64,000 nt of DNA from Planctomycetota bacterium (GTDB taxonomy: Bacteria > Planctomycetota > UBA1135 > GCA-002686595), in assembly GCA_020638835.1 (NCBI GenBank), contig JACKHV010000006.1:113793-177792 (forward strand), in the 5' to 3' direction. Below the pieces are notes generated by a model, which worked only from the letters and a program-made list of their open reading frames with translations, did no database searches and had not been told where the DNA came from. Both the position numbers and the translations under genes were made by a program. Positions 63,720 to 64,000 of this stretch are shown here, piece after piece. How positions within the stretch are numbered: the stretch's first letter is position 1; each line of letters starts with the position of its first letter.

Positions 63720-64000
63720 CTATGCGAGCGCCGCGCCGAGACTACCGACGGGCTTCGAGAAGACCGCAACGCGAACGAGTCCGATACCGACGTCCAACTC
63801 TGAGAGTCGTGCTTGCGCGATGTTCACGCGGGCGCCGAACGAAGCTCGCACTCGCCGAACGTGTGTGCGCTTCGCGCCGGTCGAAACGTGCGCGTTCGAA
63901 CACGCGCGCATCGCGCGTCGCGCAGCTAACAATGTTCGGTGCGAACGCAACGCAAGCAGTCCGATTGCACTCCCGAATCGCTGCGTATCTCCGACCGATG
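63720..64000 (-). CDS. possible 3' end of a gene that continues beyond the window
   Basis: A minus-strand frame is open from the right edge to a stop at 63720-63722. Its last part, RVNIAQARLSELDVGIGLVRVAV, has a plausible protein composition, and a strong hairpin follows the stop. The upstream part is Arg/Ala-rich and could be noise, which is common in DNA this rich in GC. Otherwise 63544-64000 holds nothing recognisable. Confidence 0.2.
   Translation of the reverse strand, partial: SVGDTQRFGSAIGLLALRSHRTLLAARRAMRACSNAHVSTGAKRTHVRRVRASFGARVNIAQARLSELDVGIGLVRVAVFSKPVGSLGAALA

Noticed and set aside
63544..64000. tRNA or small RNA in the right-end gap
   Set aside because: No cloverleaf or T-loop consensus is visible; only the hairpin at 63637-63668 is supported.
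1..64000. Mobile elements, attachment sites or a CRISPR array
   Set aside because: No transposase or integrase gene, no long terminal repeats and no regularly spaced repeats were seen; composition is even across the window.

Overview
The window is a high-GC (about 68-70 %) bacterial chromosome segment that most resembles Planctomycetota. The pointers are a planctomycete-type cytochrome c domain fused to DUF2231, many very large secreted TPR, HEAT, FG-GAP and AsmA-like proteins, a Bat/MoxR gene cluster, and multihaem cytochromes with no known operon partners. No rRNA, tRNA, IS element, phage or CRISPR is visible, so this looks like ordinary chromosomal backbone. The lineage call is inference from protein families only.

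Layout. 1-5.1 kb: the N-terminal part of a YgfK-like Fe-S oxidoreductase (minus strand, running off the left edge), then a DUF2231/cytochrome c protein, an AI-2E family permease and a secreted protein of unknown function. 5.36-21.69 kb: a tightly packed plus-strand operon of seven genes: pepsin-like/TPR protein, membrane protein, MoxR ATPase, DUF58, BatA-like, VWA, and a 2167-residue TPR protein. 21.7-36.2 kb (minus): a two-gene unit of a membrane-anchored pentahaem cytochrome and an FG-GAP/ASPIC-UnbV/TPR protein; a pair made of a DUF748/AsmA giant and a lipoprotein; a LivK-like binding protein; and a Cys-rich TPR protein. 36.4-42.6 kb: an HtrA-like protease, a decahaem lipoprotein cytochrome with a sigma-54-type promoter and a structured leader, a degenerate hybrid histidine kinase and a lipoprotein MsrA. 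42.6-47.5 kb: a fused cNMP-binding/uridine-kinase-like protein and a Gfo/Idh-GMC oxidoreductase pair. 47.6-51.5 kb: a PilV/PilW/PilX-like pseudopilin cluster ending in a HEAT-repeat protein. 51.7-57.3 kb: a DUF389 membrane protein, an alpha/beta hydrolase and a HEAT protein with a second sigma-54-type promoter. 57.3-60.5 kb: a Na+/phosphate cotransporter coupled to a tandem PPK2 polyphosphate phosphotransferase. 61.0-63.5 kb: a KefB/C-type antiporter with its KefG-like quinone-reductase partner. The last 450 bases hold a strong hairpin and perhaps the end of another gene.

Most products are predicted to work at or outside the cytoplasmic membrane: surface assembly and quality control (Bat cluster, HtrA, MsrA, pseudopilins, AsmA), periplasmic electron transfer (15 c-type haem motifs in two proteins plus one in the DUF2231 protein) and ion/phosphate homeostasis. 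The least conventional parts are the sigma-54 control region and leader of the decahaem cytochrome, the Bat operon with its degenerate aspartyl-protease-like protein, and several proteins that keep a fold while losing catalytic residues. All functions are read from motifs and context; no database search was possible.
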